Assembly: GCA_977017575.1 (NCBI GenBank)
Contig: CDRNVI010000089.1
Coordinates: 92,912 to 156,911 of the forward strand
Direction: 5' to 3'
Length of the DNA: 64,000 nt
DNA from: Paramoeba atlantica
Lineage: Eukaryota > Discosea
Numbering within the stretch: position 1 is the stretch's first letter; each line of letters opens with the position of its first letter. The notes beneath the pieces were generated by a model, which was not told where the DNA came from, ran no database searches, and saw only the letters and a program-made list of their open reading frames with translations. The position numbers were made by a program, and so were the translations under genes. This document shows positions 10,501 through 20,140 of this stretch, one piece after another.

Positions 10501-13500
10501 TCCCAAGAACTGATGGCAACTCTTATGAGCTCTTCGCTGAGAATGGCAACATCTTCGACAAGTGATACATTTTTCCTACGAATGGAGTCTAGAAGAGCAC
10601 ACGCAGCTTTGCTGCGGGAAGCAGCCTCGGAGCTGTTGGCGCAAAGCTGGAGAGGGTATATCATAGCCTGGGGGTGCGCTTCTCCTAAACGGCTCAATAA
10701 TTGGTGGAGTTGTTGACGTACATCTGAGCGAATAATATCAATACGAGATATCAATTGTGGGAGCACCTTTAGCCAGGCATCGAGTCTTACCAGCTTTAAA
10801 CCTTGATCCATCTCAGCGTAGACAGCTGTATAATGGCCAAAGTTAAACCAAATGAAAAGAATCCGAAGAAGATCTTGAAGATCAGTATCACGAACTAACG
10901 CGGATGTGTCATCCTCTGAGTCACCTGTTACGGGAAGTTTTATGTCTTGGTTTTGTACCCCTTTTGCAGAGGAAGCTTGAGAGGTACTTAATTGCACTGA
11001 ACGAAAAAATCCTTTCAGCGCGGAAACTAGATAAGCAAGTTGTGTTTCTCCAAACCCGGTCGGGGAACTCTCTCCCCAAGGTGATGAGGAAAGAGCGGTG
11101 TGCAAATTAGCCATTGCCCAAGAGTGCCACGCTCGAAAATTCTGATCATCAAAGTCCTTTGCAATTTTTAGATTTTCCATCACGAAATCAGAGACTATCC
11201 CGCCTGATGGGCTGGTGATATCCTCAAGTCTCTGTTTCCACTCGCCCAGAGTAAGATGACATATCGCTTTTGCAGAGCTATCAATGTCGGTGCGCTGAGA
11301 GAAAGTACTGACAAATAAGGACAACTTTTCGAATGCAGAAGGAAGTTCACCGATATTTTTTAAATGTTTAAAATATGTCATAGCAATCGAGACATCGCAT
11401 GAAGCCGGATCAAATTTCAGCTGAAGTGGAGATGTATTCGGAGTAGGAACTTCAGAAAGAAGACGAGCCAGTGCACATTCCGCCATCCGTGGACGATTCT
11501 TTTGCCGAGCAATATCTATGAAAGATATCCAGGTTGGAATATCTTCGTGAACTGGACGTACTAAAGCGTGGAGGGATAAGTTCACCAAAAGCTGTTTAGG
11601 AACAGGAGCGGCGCTCGAAATGCGTTTTTGCCATCCTGATTGCAACTGATCTCGCCAATCCAAGTTTTGAGCATAGGAAATAACTTCCTCTAATTCGCAT
11701 AAATTCTGCAAATTCATCAAGTGTTCATATCCCATATCATAGGTGTCTTTCAGAGATCCGGACAGTGCGCAGTCCAATCGGCTCCGACCTTGATTCACAC
11801 ATTTTTGAGCTGACTCGTAATCCCCGGATCGAATATGAAGGACCGTTTTGTAGAAGTCGCTCTGCTTTTCTGGAAGCACCTGTTGGCAAGAATCAAGAAA
11901 ATTCCAGTCCTCCATGTACCAGGCAGCAGCAGCAGATTCAAGGGCAAGGTCTGTCCTTTGACTTGTCGTGCAAATGCTCCAATAATCTTTGACAACGTTG
12001 ACGAGCTCTGGCCAGTAGCCATCTATTCGGTAGCAGCGACATAACCCCAGGACTTGGCTGTGATCAGGAAGCATGCCCTTGGCATCAGACTCCGATAAAC
12101 GAGTACGGTAAGTCTCAATCGCCCTGGAATACTGTTGTAAAGTTTCCAATGCCTCGCCGCGGCCAGTCTCGCAGGCGAATTTCTCTATGAGGTACTCTAC
12201 TTCGTTGTCTCCGTGTTTAAGATTTCTGGAAGTCTCGCTCCGAGTCTGTTGTGTATCGCGCAGAAGTTGTTCAAGAAGACCACTCGCTCCCTCTGGAAGG
12301 TGTAATTGTTGGTAGAGAGATGTCAATCGACTTACCATTCGAAAATCATGTACGTGCTTCTCTACAGGAGTTTCAATATATTGCGTTTCACAAAAAAGAA
12401 GTGCTCGTGCGTAGTTATTGGCGTCCAGAGAAACCTGAATTAACACATCAAGATCAAAAAATGGACGCATGATATGAACGTATCGCGCTCTGGGAGGTGG
12501 TTGTATCGTTAACATGATTTCAAGCCTGCCGTCCAGTAGAGAATGAATTTCGGAGACACGTTGAACAGGAATCCCGTCGATTTCAATAAGAATCGATCCC
12601 ACGGGTACTTTGGCATTGGCTCCAGGTGAATTTTCAGCTATTCGTGTCACGACGACGTGGTCATTATACACGGTATCTGCGGGCTTCGGATCCGTACCTT
12701 CTCCGTATCCAATTCCGAATTTATCAAAGAGGTTACCACGTTGAACACGGCGGGTTTCAAGTTTCCCGTAGAAAAATTCTACAGAGGGTTTGGGGACGCG
12801 ATAGGGCATAAGAAACTCAACCAAAGATATTAAGAGGGCACATACTTCCTTTTCACAGACGAGAACCATGCGCGTAAGGTAGTGCATTATATTGCTTTGA
12901 ATATCTTCACGCAAACTTCTGAACACATTGTGAAAAACATAGGGAAACAAATCTCGAATCAGAGGACTGTATTCGTTGGCGAGAGATGATATGCATCGCA
13001 TACCAGAATCAGTGCTGTGTCGCAACATTTCTAGCGATAAGCTGTCGAACCATTGCATCCATTCTGAGGTGCTTCGATCTATAGGGACTGAACCGGAAAA
13101 GAAGCTCATAAGTGCGGAAAGGCCCTCTTCGGGAACTAATTCAGTTTGTTTCTGTTTGACACTTTCTATATGTAAAGATGCCGGTAAACAGTTTTCCTCC
13201 GTTTTTTGAAAAAGTAAGTTTTGTAGTCGAAGTGCATTGCTACCAATAAAACGAATATGGGCGTACATGTGACCCAAGTAGGGAACTGTGCGTTGAAGAT
13301 GAACCAGTTCAATATCACTAGCTGGAGTGCCAAGAGCTTTTGCTAACGTGGAAGTAATTTCGTTCTGTGTAACTTCTCGTCGGGGAGTCATACGCAGTAT
13401 GAGGATGGTCTGATCGGAACTACCTGTACTGGATGTCACGGCGCCAGTAAAAGGGATTTCCGCAGATCGAGATGTAGGAGATGTTGCAGGAGCTTCTTTA

Positions 13501-16500
13501 TCAGTGCGAATATTTTGGACTCCCGAAAAATGCTGAATAAGCTGTTGAAAATTCGAATCAGTGACACCCTTGGCCTCTGAGTACATTTGAATTAACGGCA
13601 GGAACTTGCTTCCGAATTTACCCAGGGCTTTTAAAATTTCGCAAAGAACTTCAGTTGTCTTATGTTCCACTGTGCGACTCGGTGTGTGTTCTAATAGTCG
13701 AAGAAGATGATGCACTGTACGTGTACTTATTTCTTTAAAGTTTGTCTGTTTAGCGGCGACGGAAAGAAAATTTAAGCAATGCATATTAAGTGCTATCCCT
13801 GTCGGCGTGTGCGATGCAGGCTTGATGTACTGTAAAATCAGAGGGACAAGATAATAAATATCCTTGTCGAGCGCCGAAATAAAACTTTCAAAGCCTTGGA
13901 TGACAAGCATACATATTTCACGCTTCTCAGTACGATCTTCAATCATGCGTTGTACCATAAAATTGAAAATCCAGCTTTCGATGCCGGGACGGATAACAGT
14001 GGAAAAAGAGCGCGCTATCTCAGACAAAATTTTAACGACATTTACAAGGATCCGGCAAGAAGTAGTATTGGCACTATTCGTGTCACAGGTTTCGCAATAT
14101 GTGCTCAGAGCTTCTAAAACAACCAAGGCATGACGACATCCATCACTAGCATCGGCCTTTTGTTGATCAATGTGTAATAATGAAAGCATATGAGACAAAA
14201 CATCTGCGTGAAAGACGCGCCGGTTCGCATCGGATAAAAGCTGGAGACCAATAGGCAGGAGAAGCTCCAAGTGTGGCACTAGCTGAGTTGGCTTCAAGGT
14301 AGTAAGAAGAGAACTCATGGTTTGCATCGCTGAGGCAGAGACTATCGAACGAGAGCTCAAAATTTTAACTAGAGCAGAAAGGAGAACGGCAGGATAGTGC
14401 TCCGCAATCCGACGATTGCAGCGAGCCGGAAGGATAGTACGTACAAGAAACCTTTCAACCGCAGAGGCCTCATCGTCCGTCAAGCGCTGTTCTCTTCTTC
14501 GAACGTGTAACCTTTTTAACCTCATGGGGTCAACTGCCCCCACGGTTCCGAGAACACAAAGTACTTCCCTGCGAGTGAGTGTATCAACTCTTGTTTCGCC
14601 ATGAAGACATTGTAACAGGACTGAGAATAAGTCTGGGAAAGCTTTATGAAAAGCTTCAGATACAAGAGAAGTGCTTCTTAGAATACCTGCGAGTGCATTC
14701 AACGCGGCGCGTCGACGTATCGAAGATGTTCGATCCTGTACGGAAGATACCACAACGTCCAAAACTTTAGAATTTCCTGTAGTTTTCTCGTCGTGGTGAA
14801 GTATGGATCTCTGAACTATTCCGCTTACTAATTCAAACAGTGTGGTACATAATTGTGATGGCCCAGAACCGGATTGTATTTTTTCAAGTACCAGTCCCAA
14901 AAAATCTTGCTGCGGAGAACCGTGTGATTCTACAGGAATGTCATTGCATATCATTTGTAGAAGCATCCGAGCCGAGTGCTCCATATAGGCGTAATTGCGA
15001 CTATGTTGTAGCTCAGCAATGAACTGTGCTTGTATTTTCTTCAATGCAGGAATGACATACGCAGGATGTACTTTGGTAAGACGACAAATAACACTAAGAC
15101 CCGCCTCGCGAACTCCCAATTTTTCGTCGTGAAGCGACATAAAAAGAGTTTCCAAAATGTCCGGTGAAGCCAAGTGGGAGTCTAATCGCGAATCCAAGCC
15201 TTTCATTACCTCGTAGCGAACACCATCGGCAATGTCTGCTACGCCAATATCAACTATTTCTCTCAAAATATCAGTATCAACCATCAGGCAACTTTGTGAG
15301 GATGTTGGCGACATGGTTGTAGTACTTGAGAGGGGGGATGTGATATCTGTACCTATGTCCAATGAGACGCTAAAGATCTTAAGAATAGTGCGAACTACGA
15401 CTTCTCGTAGCTCCACGCTGGGGTCTTTGAGAAGGGGGGCTAGGTGGGTTCTCAAAAGGCCTTGTATCATGTCGTTGGATTTAGGGTTGAATGTGGCCAG
15501 AGTACGAACGGCAAGAATACGGTCTTCAAGAGATGGCTTTCCTGCGACCTTTCCTTCATCTTGCTCATAGTGTCGAGTTTTGTCCCTGTAAGGATCGAAT
15601 TTGTCTGATACACCAAAGTCCCTGAAGTGGGATATGTCACTCAGTTGAGCTGTGAGTTTCAAAGTCAGAGAACTACGACCATAAATGCGAATTCGAGGAC
15701 GACGTTTGCCTCTGTACGGCAAAAGCTTAGAGGACTCGGTGCTCGCAACATAGTTTTCCTTCGGAGTTTGTAACGTATGCATTATGATGGTGAGAAGCCT
15801 TTCTTGAAAGGTTGGAACAAATTCCGGAAGTGATTCTCCAAGAATACTAAGGGAGTCTGTCAAGAAACGATTTAGTCCGCCAGCAAATAAACGATCCATG
15901 AAAGCCTCGATTTGTGGTTGCAACCATGCTTTGTCACTGATTTTGGCTATTTCACCTAAGCATTTTAAGGCCTCGATCGTAACGTTGCGTTTCGTAATAT
16001 GTGAATCAGGCATTGAATTTGCTGACTCTGTTGTACCCTTAGTATTTTCCGGCAATGGAAATACACAAGAGGGAGCAACTCCAGATGGACTCCCAATGCG
16101 AGATATTTCCTTGTTTCCGTCCATACTGTCAGACGTCTCTGAAATGTCGTTCGCCTTCGACGCAATGCTAACAGAGTCTGAAGTGGAGATCGGAATTTGT
16201 CCCGGTTTCTCTGAAATAGGATCAACTTGTTTATTTGCTTCTTCTTCTTCACTAGCAACTTTACACAAAGCGTCTAGCGTGCGCTTCATCATGTCATTAA
16301 GATGGGGTAATACAGCTTCTCGTTTTAGATTAGAAATGAGTTCTGCAAGAGCGATAAAGGCACACGATTTTGTTGCCGGGTCGCCATTTGATGTGTAGAA
16401 ATAGAGAACCTCCCGAAGTGTGCGCGTAATGTAACATGCAACGAAAAGGTCCGTCATTAGCGGAAAAAAAGGTATCATGCGAATCAACGTCAAACGACAA

Positions 16501-17381
16501 CATAAGTCAGTATGAAGACGTTTTTGAAGAACGAAATCCATTACAGTCATAGCATAATCAGGATTTCGTGTGTTTCGAGCAATGCAAATTAGCATCAGGA
16601 GAGACCCGTGCCAAAATCTAATCGGACATTTTTTTGAAAGATACATCTCACACTGTGTTACACTGCGGGATAACGCCTGTTGGGGAACAATTGCTGCGTG
16701 AACAAGTCGATCTAATGCTTCTCCAGCGTATTCACGCGTTCTTTGACATGGATGACAAAGTGAAATCCATATACTCTGTAACAAAGGTTCAGTTGAAATC
16801 GAAGGTCGTAGCATTTCCGGTACTTCTGCGGCAAGCATGCCAATTATTCGACAGGAGGTATAAAGATAGTGATCAGTGTCTGCTACAGCCATCCATTCAA
16901 GACATTGCATAGCCTCAGAAGAAACAATCTCGATTGCCAAAGAGCCTCCGTCTCTCACAAGTGCATGTAAACCTGAGATTGCAGCATCAACGGTGACTTC
17001 ATTATTGGCAACTTGAAGCGCAGCAGCCAGTAAGTTAGAAAACCGAGCTCTTTTCGTTCGATGCTCCATATATGGTACATCAATCAAAGCCTCCATTACC
17101 TGAATCCCGGCCAATGAATTGGCACTGAATGTATAGTTCAGTTCTTGATTAATACGTTCTATGTGTTCGCGCCCTAATTGTGCCAAGTAGGCTTGAATAT
17201 GATCCTTGATAGCAGCAACACATTCAAAAGTTTCTTCAGGTGCGTAGGGGTGATATATATTTGCTTGCTCGCGAAGACTCGAAAAAAGTTCAGATATGAG
17301 AAAAACGTTGGTTCCTGCAGACGCCTTAACCAAAAAGTGGTCCTCTGACAAGAGATAGCTCCCTTTATCAGTAGAAATCAT
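7557..17381 (-). CDS. TOR: TOR-family PI3K-related kinase with internal PDZ domain and interrupted FATC
   Basis: 3274 residues, against about 2500 in animals and yeast. HEAT-like helices fill about 1-1500. A PDZ domain follows at about 1540-1630 (carboxylate loop KFGIGYGEG, then SPGANAKVPVGSILIEIDG). FAT runs about 1640-2250, the FRB starts at about 2284 (ELIRVAI), and the kinase covers about 2430-2720. FLLKGHEDLR, GLGDRHLNN and HIDFGDCFE keep the catalytic Asp, His and Asn and the DFG. The next 340 residues are Ser- and Pro-rich and replace the short regulatory region. FATC begins (RRVRDKLHG, about 3080), is interrupted by about 140 Gly- and Pro-rich residues, and resumes to end GWCPFW. In the FRB the usual rapamycin-contact Ser, Tyr, Phe and final Phe are Ala, Arg, Arg and His. 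The core fits TOR best; a trypanosomatid-type TOR-like 1 role is possible because that protein also has a PDZ domain. It should be the scaffold-bound growth kinase of a TOR complex. Confidence 0.93.
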   Translation of the reverse strand: MISTDKGSYLLSEDHFLVKASAGTNVFLISELFSSLREQANIYHPYAPEETFECVAAIKDHIQAYLAQLGREHIERINQELNYTFSANSLAGIQVMEALIDVPYMEHRTKRARFSNLLAAALQVANNEVTVDAAISGLHALVRDGGSLAIEIVSSEAMQCLEWMAVADTDHYLYTSCRIIGMLAAEVPEMLRPSISTEPLLQSIWISLCHPCQRTREYAGEALDRLVHAAIVPQQALSRSVTQCEMYLSKKCPIRFWHGSLLMLICIARNTRNPDYAMTVMDFVLQKRLHTDLCCRLTLIRMIPFFPLMTDLFVACYITRTLREVLYFYTSNGDPATKSCAFIALAELISNLKREAVLPHLNDMMKRTLDALCKVASEEEEANKQVDPISEKPGQIPISTSDSVSIASKANDISETSDSMDGNKEISRIGSPSGVAPSCVFPLPENTKGTTESANSMPDSHITKRNVTIEALKCLGEIAKISDKAWLQPQIEAFMDRLFAGGLNRFLTDSLSILGESLPEFVPTFQERLLTIIMHTLQTPKENYVASTESSKLLPYRGKRRPRIRIYGRSSLTLKLTAQLSDISHFRDFGVSDKFDPYRDKTRHYEQDEGKVAGKPSLEDRILAVRTLATFNPKSNDMIQGLLRTHLAPLLKDPSVELREVVVRTILKIFSVSLDIGTDITSPLSSTTTMSPTSSQSCLMVDTDILREIVDIGVADIADGVRYEVMKGLDSRLDSHLASPDILETLFMSLHDEKLGVREAGLSVICRLTKVHPAYVIPALKKIQAQFIAELQHSRNYAYMEHSARMLLQMICNDIPVESHGSPQQDFLGLVLEKIQSGSGPSQLCTTLFELVSGIVQRSILHHDEKTTGNSKVLDVVVSSVQDRTSSIRRRAALNALAGILRSTSLVSEAFHKAFPDLFSVLLQCLHGETRVDTLTRREVLCVLGTVGAVDPMRLKRLHVRRREQRLTDDEASAVERFLVRTILPARCNRRIAEHYPAVLLSALVKILSSRSIVSASAMQTMSSLLTTLKPTQLVPHLELLLPIGLQLLSDANRRVFHADVLSHMLSLLHIDQQKADASDGCRHALVVLEALSTYCETCDTNSANTTSCRILVNVVKILSEIARSFSTVIRPGIESWIFNFMVQRMIEDRTEKREICMLVIQGFESFISALDKDIYYLVPLILQYIKPASHTPTGIALNMHCLNFLSVAAKQTNFKEISTRTVHHLLRLLEHTPSRTVEHKTTEVLCEILKALGKFGSKFLPLIQMYSEAKGVTDSNFQQLIQHFSGVQNIRTDKEAPATSPTSRSAEIPFTGAVTSSTGSSDQTILILRMTPRREVTQNEITSTLAKALGTPASDIELVHLQRTVPYLGHMYAHIRFIGSNALRLQNLLFQKTEENCLPASLHIESVKQKQTELVPEEGLSALMSFFSGSVPIDRSTSEWMQWFDSLSLEMLRHSTDSGMRCISSLANEYSPLIRDLFPYVFHNVFRSLREDIQSNIMHYLTRMVLVCEKEVCALLISLVEFLMPYRVPKPSVEFFYGKLETRRVQRGNLFDKFGIGYGEGTDPKPADTVYNDHVVVTRIAENSPGANAKVPVGSILIEIDGIPVQRVSEIHSLLDGRLEIMLTIQPPPRARYVHIMRPFFDLDVLIQVSLDANNYARALLFCETQYIETPVEKHVHDFRMVSRLTSLYQQLHLPEGASGLLEQLLRDTQQTRSETSRNLKHGDNEVEYLIEKFACETGRGEALETLQQYSRAIETYRTRLSESDAKGMLPDHSQVLGLCRCYRIDGYWPELVNVVKDYWSICTTSQRTDLALESAAAAWYMEDWNFLDSCQQVLPEKQSDFYKTVLHIRSGDYESAQKCVNQGRSRLDCALSGSLKDTYDMGYEHLMNLQNLCELEEVISYAQNLDWRDQLQSGWQKRISSAAPVPKQLLVNLSLHALVRPVHEDIPTWISFIDIARQKNRPRMAECALARLLSEVPTPNTSPLQLKFDPASCDVSIAMTYFKHLKNIGELPSAFEKLSLFVSTFSQRTDIDSSAKAICHLTLGEWKQRLEDITSPSGGIVSDFVMENLKIAKDFDDQNFRAWHSWAMANLHTALSSSPWGESSPTGFGETQLAYLVSALKGFFRSVQLSTSQASSAKGVQNQDIKLPVTGDSEDDTSALVRDTDLQDLLRILFIWFNFGHYTAVYAEMDQGLKLVRLDAWLKVLPQLISRIDIIRSDVRQQLHQLLSRLGEAHPQAMIYPLQLCANSSEAASRSKAACALLDSIRRKNVSLVEDVAILSEELIRVAISSWDRWLNAIETIAKQRRGDASTDLDLYMEHIGPLYSVLDNPKTKDERLFQKTLGPLIRRAWRCINDLHEIEIPEGEQPVTEASLPATEAGRFAEAWTLLRQVHQRLTERVQSLPKVVPLEDYSSVLAERTFTLPIPGTYNPHGPTLLFSGFHRDLRIIPSKQRPRRVTLRGVNGYEYKFLLKGHEDLRMDERVMQLFTLLNSFFAVSPQLPAGLSISTYSVMPLSENVGLIQWIENTETVYQMITSYRQGSGTSLMLEVNLLTQLGDLKHINDFSDLPFAKKRDYLQHVLDNTPTSDLRLLFWERNDTSENWIEYRTNYIRTMAMMSMVGYVLGLGDRHLNNIMIHSSGNVVHIDFGDCFEVAMAREKFPEKVPFRLTRMLVGAMEACGLDGTFKHICERVMTALRKHKDSVTSLLETFAHDPLLSWRLDTLYESSTTVDAAREAAKKTVEVLEFDDDPSGPPATKTPGAATIDEASLLNAVEKFSLMPTDELISRSYREKEFKHHAKKLLMPKEKALTKNSENEHSSVKLENLDATDMVRLHQYCLQHWDTLGATSPRAVGLQDTVDKMEALSLSSHLETSTSSEHTGTQSRDPETRFKVTNTKSLSEKPSSRSGSRLTSPTARFTADDLSENKCNSTLHFEEENPLETNAVTNDPTDGPEPSLEDEEPNFMETSEHSPVPICSTGPSRSRILLSEKPTDPHAPPHHSSPEADTPPPPAPPHPSLPSLLNRIHDLLTQTLTSFHPAFLSAVRVFKAACRLYPHDPLLFLKGVGEQPESFMALLRVTYGMSGKNKTARRVLRRVRDKLHGTDFHAPWPPRGGAEAPGCVPQQTESPRSGSPGVFDGRGVLHPMMSYCERPGPIFLGTSYVESTHTMLGGGGGGVGIGMPTWGYGGMGMGLGGRGWLGGGEEEGGNKGNRGGGGMRVEGDGGSGSPGGENMGGLLTSSNSFRGLEVGQQVQRLIEEATSVDNLCVAYVGWCPFW
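7680..8410. repeat. Strand-asymmetric low-complexity DNA inside the TOR gene
   Basis: Plus strand 7680-7880 is almost pure C with few interruptions, encoding the minus-strand Gly/Met-rich FATC insert. 8260-8410 is almost pure G, encoding the minus-strand Pro-rich linker. The segment between is GC-rich but mixed. The rest of the gene has ordinary base use. Such runs can form quadruplex and i-motif structures and expand by slippage. Confidence 0.8.
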
Positions 17382-17906
17382 GAATTACTTTCTAAAACTC
17401 TCTTTTACGAATGCAAGTTATCTAGATTACATGTAAACGTATAACTGTATGTATTATGTGTACATACATACTGTATATACATACTGTATGTGTGCATACA
17501 TACTGTATGCACGAGTAGCGTCCCCAAAATTTCATAGAAGAAACTGAAAATGTCCACGACAAACACCGATATACATGTATTTTGAACGACACTTTTCTTC
17601 TGAAGAGTACAGAAGAACACAAAAAGGATAAAAAAGGGACAAGAATATGTAAACAAAATGTTTATAAATAGAATTACAGAAAACAGAATCTACATAATCA
17701 AATATTCTTGAATAAATGACTATCAAATCTCTACGCACATGTAAAGGTAGACGGATAAAAACAGAGATCGAAAATACGTGTAGATCATAACATGGCATGT
17801 GCAATACAGATAATTACAAAACCCTAATTTGCATGTATTTCGATTTAAACTATATTCTGATAGCAGAAAAAATCCGAACAGTTTATCTTCGCACAGAACA
17901 AAGCCC
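17382..17906. other. Spacer upstream of TOR with TACATACTGTA-type repeats and a possible splice acceptor
   Basis: Positions 17440-17515 hold four or five imperfect copies of a motif like ACATACTGTATG, partly palindromic. On the minus strand a long pyrimidine tract (complement of about 17602-17640) ends in an AG at 17600-17601, some 220 bases before the TOR ATG, and could be a spliced-leader acceptor. No gene is supported here: the overlapping frames are AT-rich and lack protein-like composition. Confidence 0.5.
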
Positions 17907-19646
17907 CTAGGAACCAAAAATTTCGTCCTTCTCATTCAATGCGTTCACGAGGTGTTGATCTACTATATTAAAAGAAGCGTAATTTTCTATCCATTTTAAA
18001 CATTGTGCTTCTGGGACGTCCTGAGCCTCGCGACATTTTTGATTCGAAGAAAATGGAGGGGCACTGAACCATGGGAGTTGGCCACGTTGCCAGTCATACA
18101 ATACTATACGTGCCGCAGCTTCCGTATCGGGAAGACCACCGGGAAGAAGCTTCCCTCTGACATTCGCCACACAAGTAAGAAAGAAGTCTGCATTACTTCC
18201 CCATTTACCTTCACAGAAAGAGTCGAGCTTGTATCGAGAACGTAGGTCGGTATGTTTTACTATTTTCAGAACAGTATCAATCATACTTGTTTTGCAAACG
18301 CCGGCGAGCCGTTCCACTCGTACAACACCCTTTAAAACGCTTTGAACCTCGCTGTTTGACTCCTTGTCATAAACTACCCCCGGACAATCAATAAGATAAA
18401 TGCTCCGAGTAAGCATGACATATTGCCATACTTTTGTCTCTCCAGGAATGGGTGCCACCTTACATACCTTTTTTCTTCGCAATGTATTTATGAGAGAACT
18501 TTTACCGACATTAGGATATCCAAGAATTCCTACGCTTATAGGATTACGGGAACGATTAGTTTTATGGCTTCTAGACGCTTTATTGCCCGTTGCGTTGTTA
18601 ATAGCTTTAGAGCCATGAGTCACATTATGCAATCGAGAAAATTGACGTAAGAGGTTAATTAGATTTCCTTTTCCAAAGGGATGAGTCGGTGAGCTGTGCA
18701 ACGCAAGTGTTGGGTACTCTTTAGATAAAATTTGAAGCCACCGTGCAACAGCCCATGAAGGAACCAAGTCGCATTTATTAAGAATCAAAACGAGATGCTT
18801 ATGCACTTTCTCCCGACGAAGATAGGATTCTAAAAAAGGTGAGCGAGTGCCCATTGGATCTCGAGCATCAAGGACATAGAGTATAACGTCGGAGCTGTCA
18901 ATAACTTTATGAGTTTCACCCCAACACCGACTGCTTTGACCTTTCTCAAAAACTCGCAGGGAAGATGTGTTCTGACCATGTTCAACGTTCCCAAATAAAT
19001 GAGCGCTTACGTGATTCATATTTTCATCATTTGTACCAATTGCATGTACGGATGATTCGTTATAGGAAGTCATACGAGTTTGAGCCTCGTCGCGGAACTG
19101 TTCTATGCTAACTGATGAAAGGCTTACCCTTTTTCGACGGGACTTAGTACCAAACGTGTCAACGAAGCGCATAGGCGTTTTACTTTGCAAGGAAGATCCA
19201 GCTGCTGCCGCATTCTGAGTTGCCGTACTTGTTTTTTCAAATTTTGTAGCATTTTTCATCTTGCCTGTTTGTTCCTTTTGAAGCAAACTTAAAGGAAGCT
19301 TGCTATGACGAAGAACGATAGAGTATGGATCACTTTGCCTCTCGTGCATCTCTCCTCGTGCGGCTTGTAGTGCATGCGAACCTATAACACGAGTGTTTCC
19401 AAACCAGCGACGGTCTGGTGCTATTCGTGCCACGCTTTGTGGCACACGTTCAGATGCAAATAAGACACTACCCGTTAAAATTCGTCCCGTTTGACTGTCT
19501 CTCGTAATTTTAGATTTGTACATTTTTAGCACACGGACTTTTCTTTGGGAACGCAGATCCGTGCGGCCGACAATGTGTACTGCAGTGCGGTTCGGATCCG
19601 TAGACGGACCAAGACGATTGCCAGCTTTTTTTCCCGGCTTTCCCAT
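17907..19646 (-). CDS. GNL2: Nucleolar circularly permuted GTPase GNL2/NOG2 (Nug2/NGP-1)
   Basis: 579 residues. The GTPase motifs come in permuted order: G4 NKCD (about 290), G1 GYPNVGKSS (about 377), G3 DCPG (about 419). Flanking signatures fit Nog2: DARDPMGTRSP, HLVLILNKCDLVP, THPFGKGNLINLLRQF, and KVAPIPGETKVWQY. The basic N-terminal NGP1NT-type region (SKITRDSQTGRILTG, RRWFGNTRVIG) is present. Nog2 binds pre-60S particles and licenses their release from the nucleolus, so it belongs to the same process as the DDX31-like helicase and RPL10 in this window. The ATG start gives the family's MGK N-terminus. Confidence 0.93.
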   Translation of the reverse strand: MGKPGKKAGNRLGPSTDPNRTAVHIVGRTDLRSQRKVRVLKMYKSKITRDSQTGRILTGSVLFASERVPQSVARIAPDRRWFGNTRVIGSHALQAARGEMHERQSDPYSIVLRHSKLPLSLLQKEQTGKMKNATKFEKTSTATQNAAAAGSSLQSKTPMRFVDTFGTKSRRKRVSLSSVSIEQFRDEAQTRMTSYNESSVHAIGTNDENMNHVSAHLFGNVEHGQNTSSLRVFEKGQSSRCWGETHKVIDSSDVILYVLDARDPMGTRSPFLESYLRREKVHKHLVLILNKCDLVPSWAVARWLQILSKEYPTLALHSSPTHPFGKGNLINLLRQFSRLHNVTHGSKAINNATGNKASRSHKTNRSRNPISVGILGYPNVGKSSLINTLRRKKVCKVAPIPGETKVWQYVMLTRSIYLIDCPGVVYDKESNSEVQSVLKGVVRVERLAGVCKTSMIDTVLKIVKHTDLRSRYKLDSFCEGKWGSNADFFLTCVANVRGKLLPGGLPDTEAAARIVLYDWQRGQLPWFSAPPFSSNQKCREAQDVPEAQCLKWIENYASFNIVDQHLVNALNEKDEIFGS

Positions 19647-19779
19647 ATTAATAGTTAGAAAAAAAATTCACTAAGTAAGCGTAAAATTAAGGAACCTAAT
19701 AGCCAATTAACCTAATAGCTAGGGACACGAATAGTCGCCCCCTTACATTTTGCATGAATAGCTTTATAATAAAATACTA

Positions 19780-20077
19780 CCGTATACCCCCCAGTAAGAG
19801 AATGGGTTTTGGGTCAAAATGGCCAAATCTCTCTTACTGGGGATTTTTTCTCTTTTCTCCCAACTTTTTTGACAAGTTTTCCTATTTTTTCCTCTGAAAA
19901 CGTGTTAAAACGCTTATTAGGGTTACCCCCGAGGCCCCCGACATGCGGACACTGACCCTGTACGCCCTATACGCATCCTGTGGGGCTCCCAAGCCAGATC
20001 TCTCTTACTTGGGGTCAGCCCAAAAAGGGCCAAATCTCTCTTACTGGGGGGGGGGTACCTTACTGGGGGGTATACGG
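19780..20077. mobile_element. Short TIR element (MITE) with TA target duplication
   Basis: A 298-base element flanked by TA on both sides. Its ends are inverted repeats reading CCGTATACCCCCCAGTAAG. A subterminal inverted motif (AAATCTCTCTTACTGGGG) recurs near both ends. There is no coding capacity. A TA duplication suggests mobilisation by a Tc1/mariner-type or other TA-targeting transposase. An 89-base relative lies at 48156-48244. Confidence 0.8.
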
Positions 20078-20140
20078 TAAGAGGACTACGTTTAACACTG
20101 GTCTTGCCAAGTAAGGGGGTGCGTAAAAAACAGCGTTGTC

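Noticed and set aside
17405-17935. Several minus-strand frames between TOR and GNL2
   Set aside because: Hydrophobic translations of AT-rich, repeat-containing spacer in overlapping frames; none looks like a protein.
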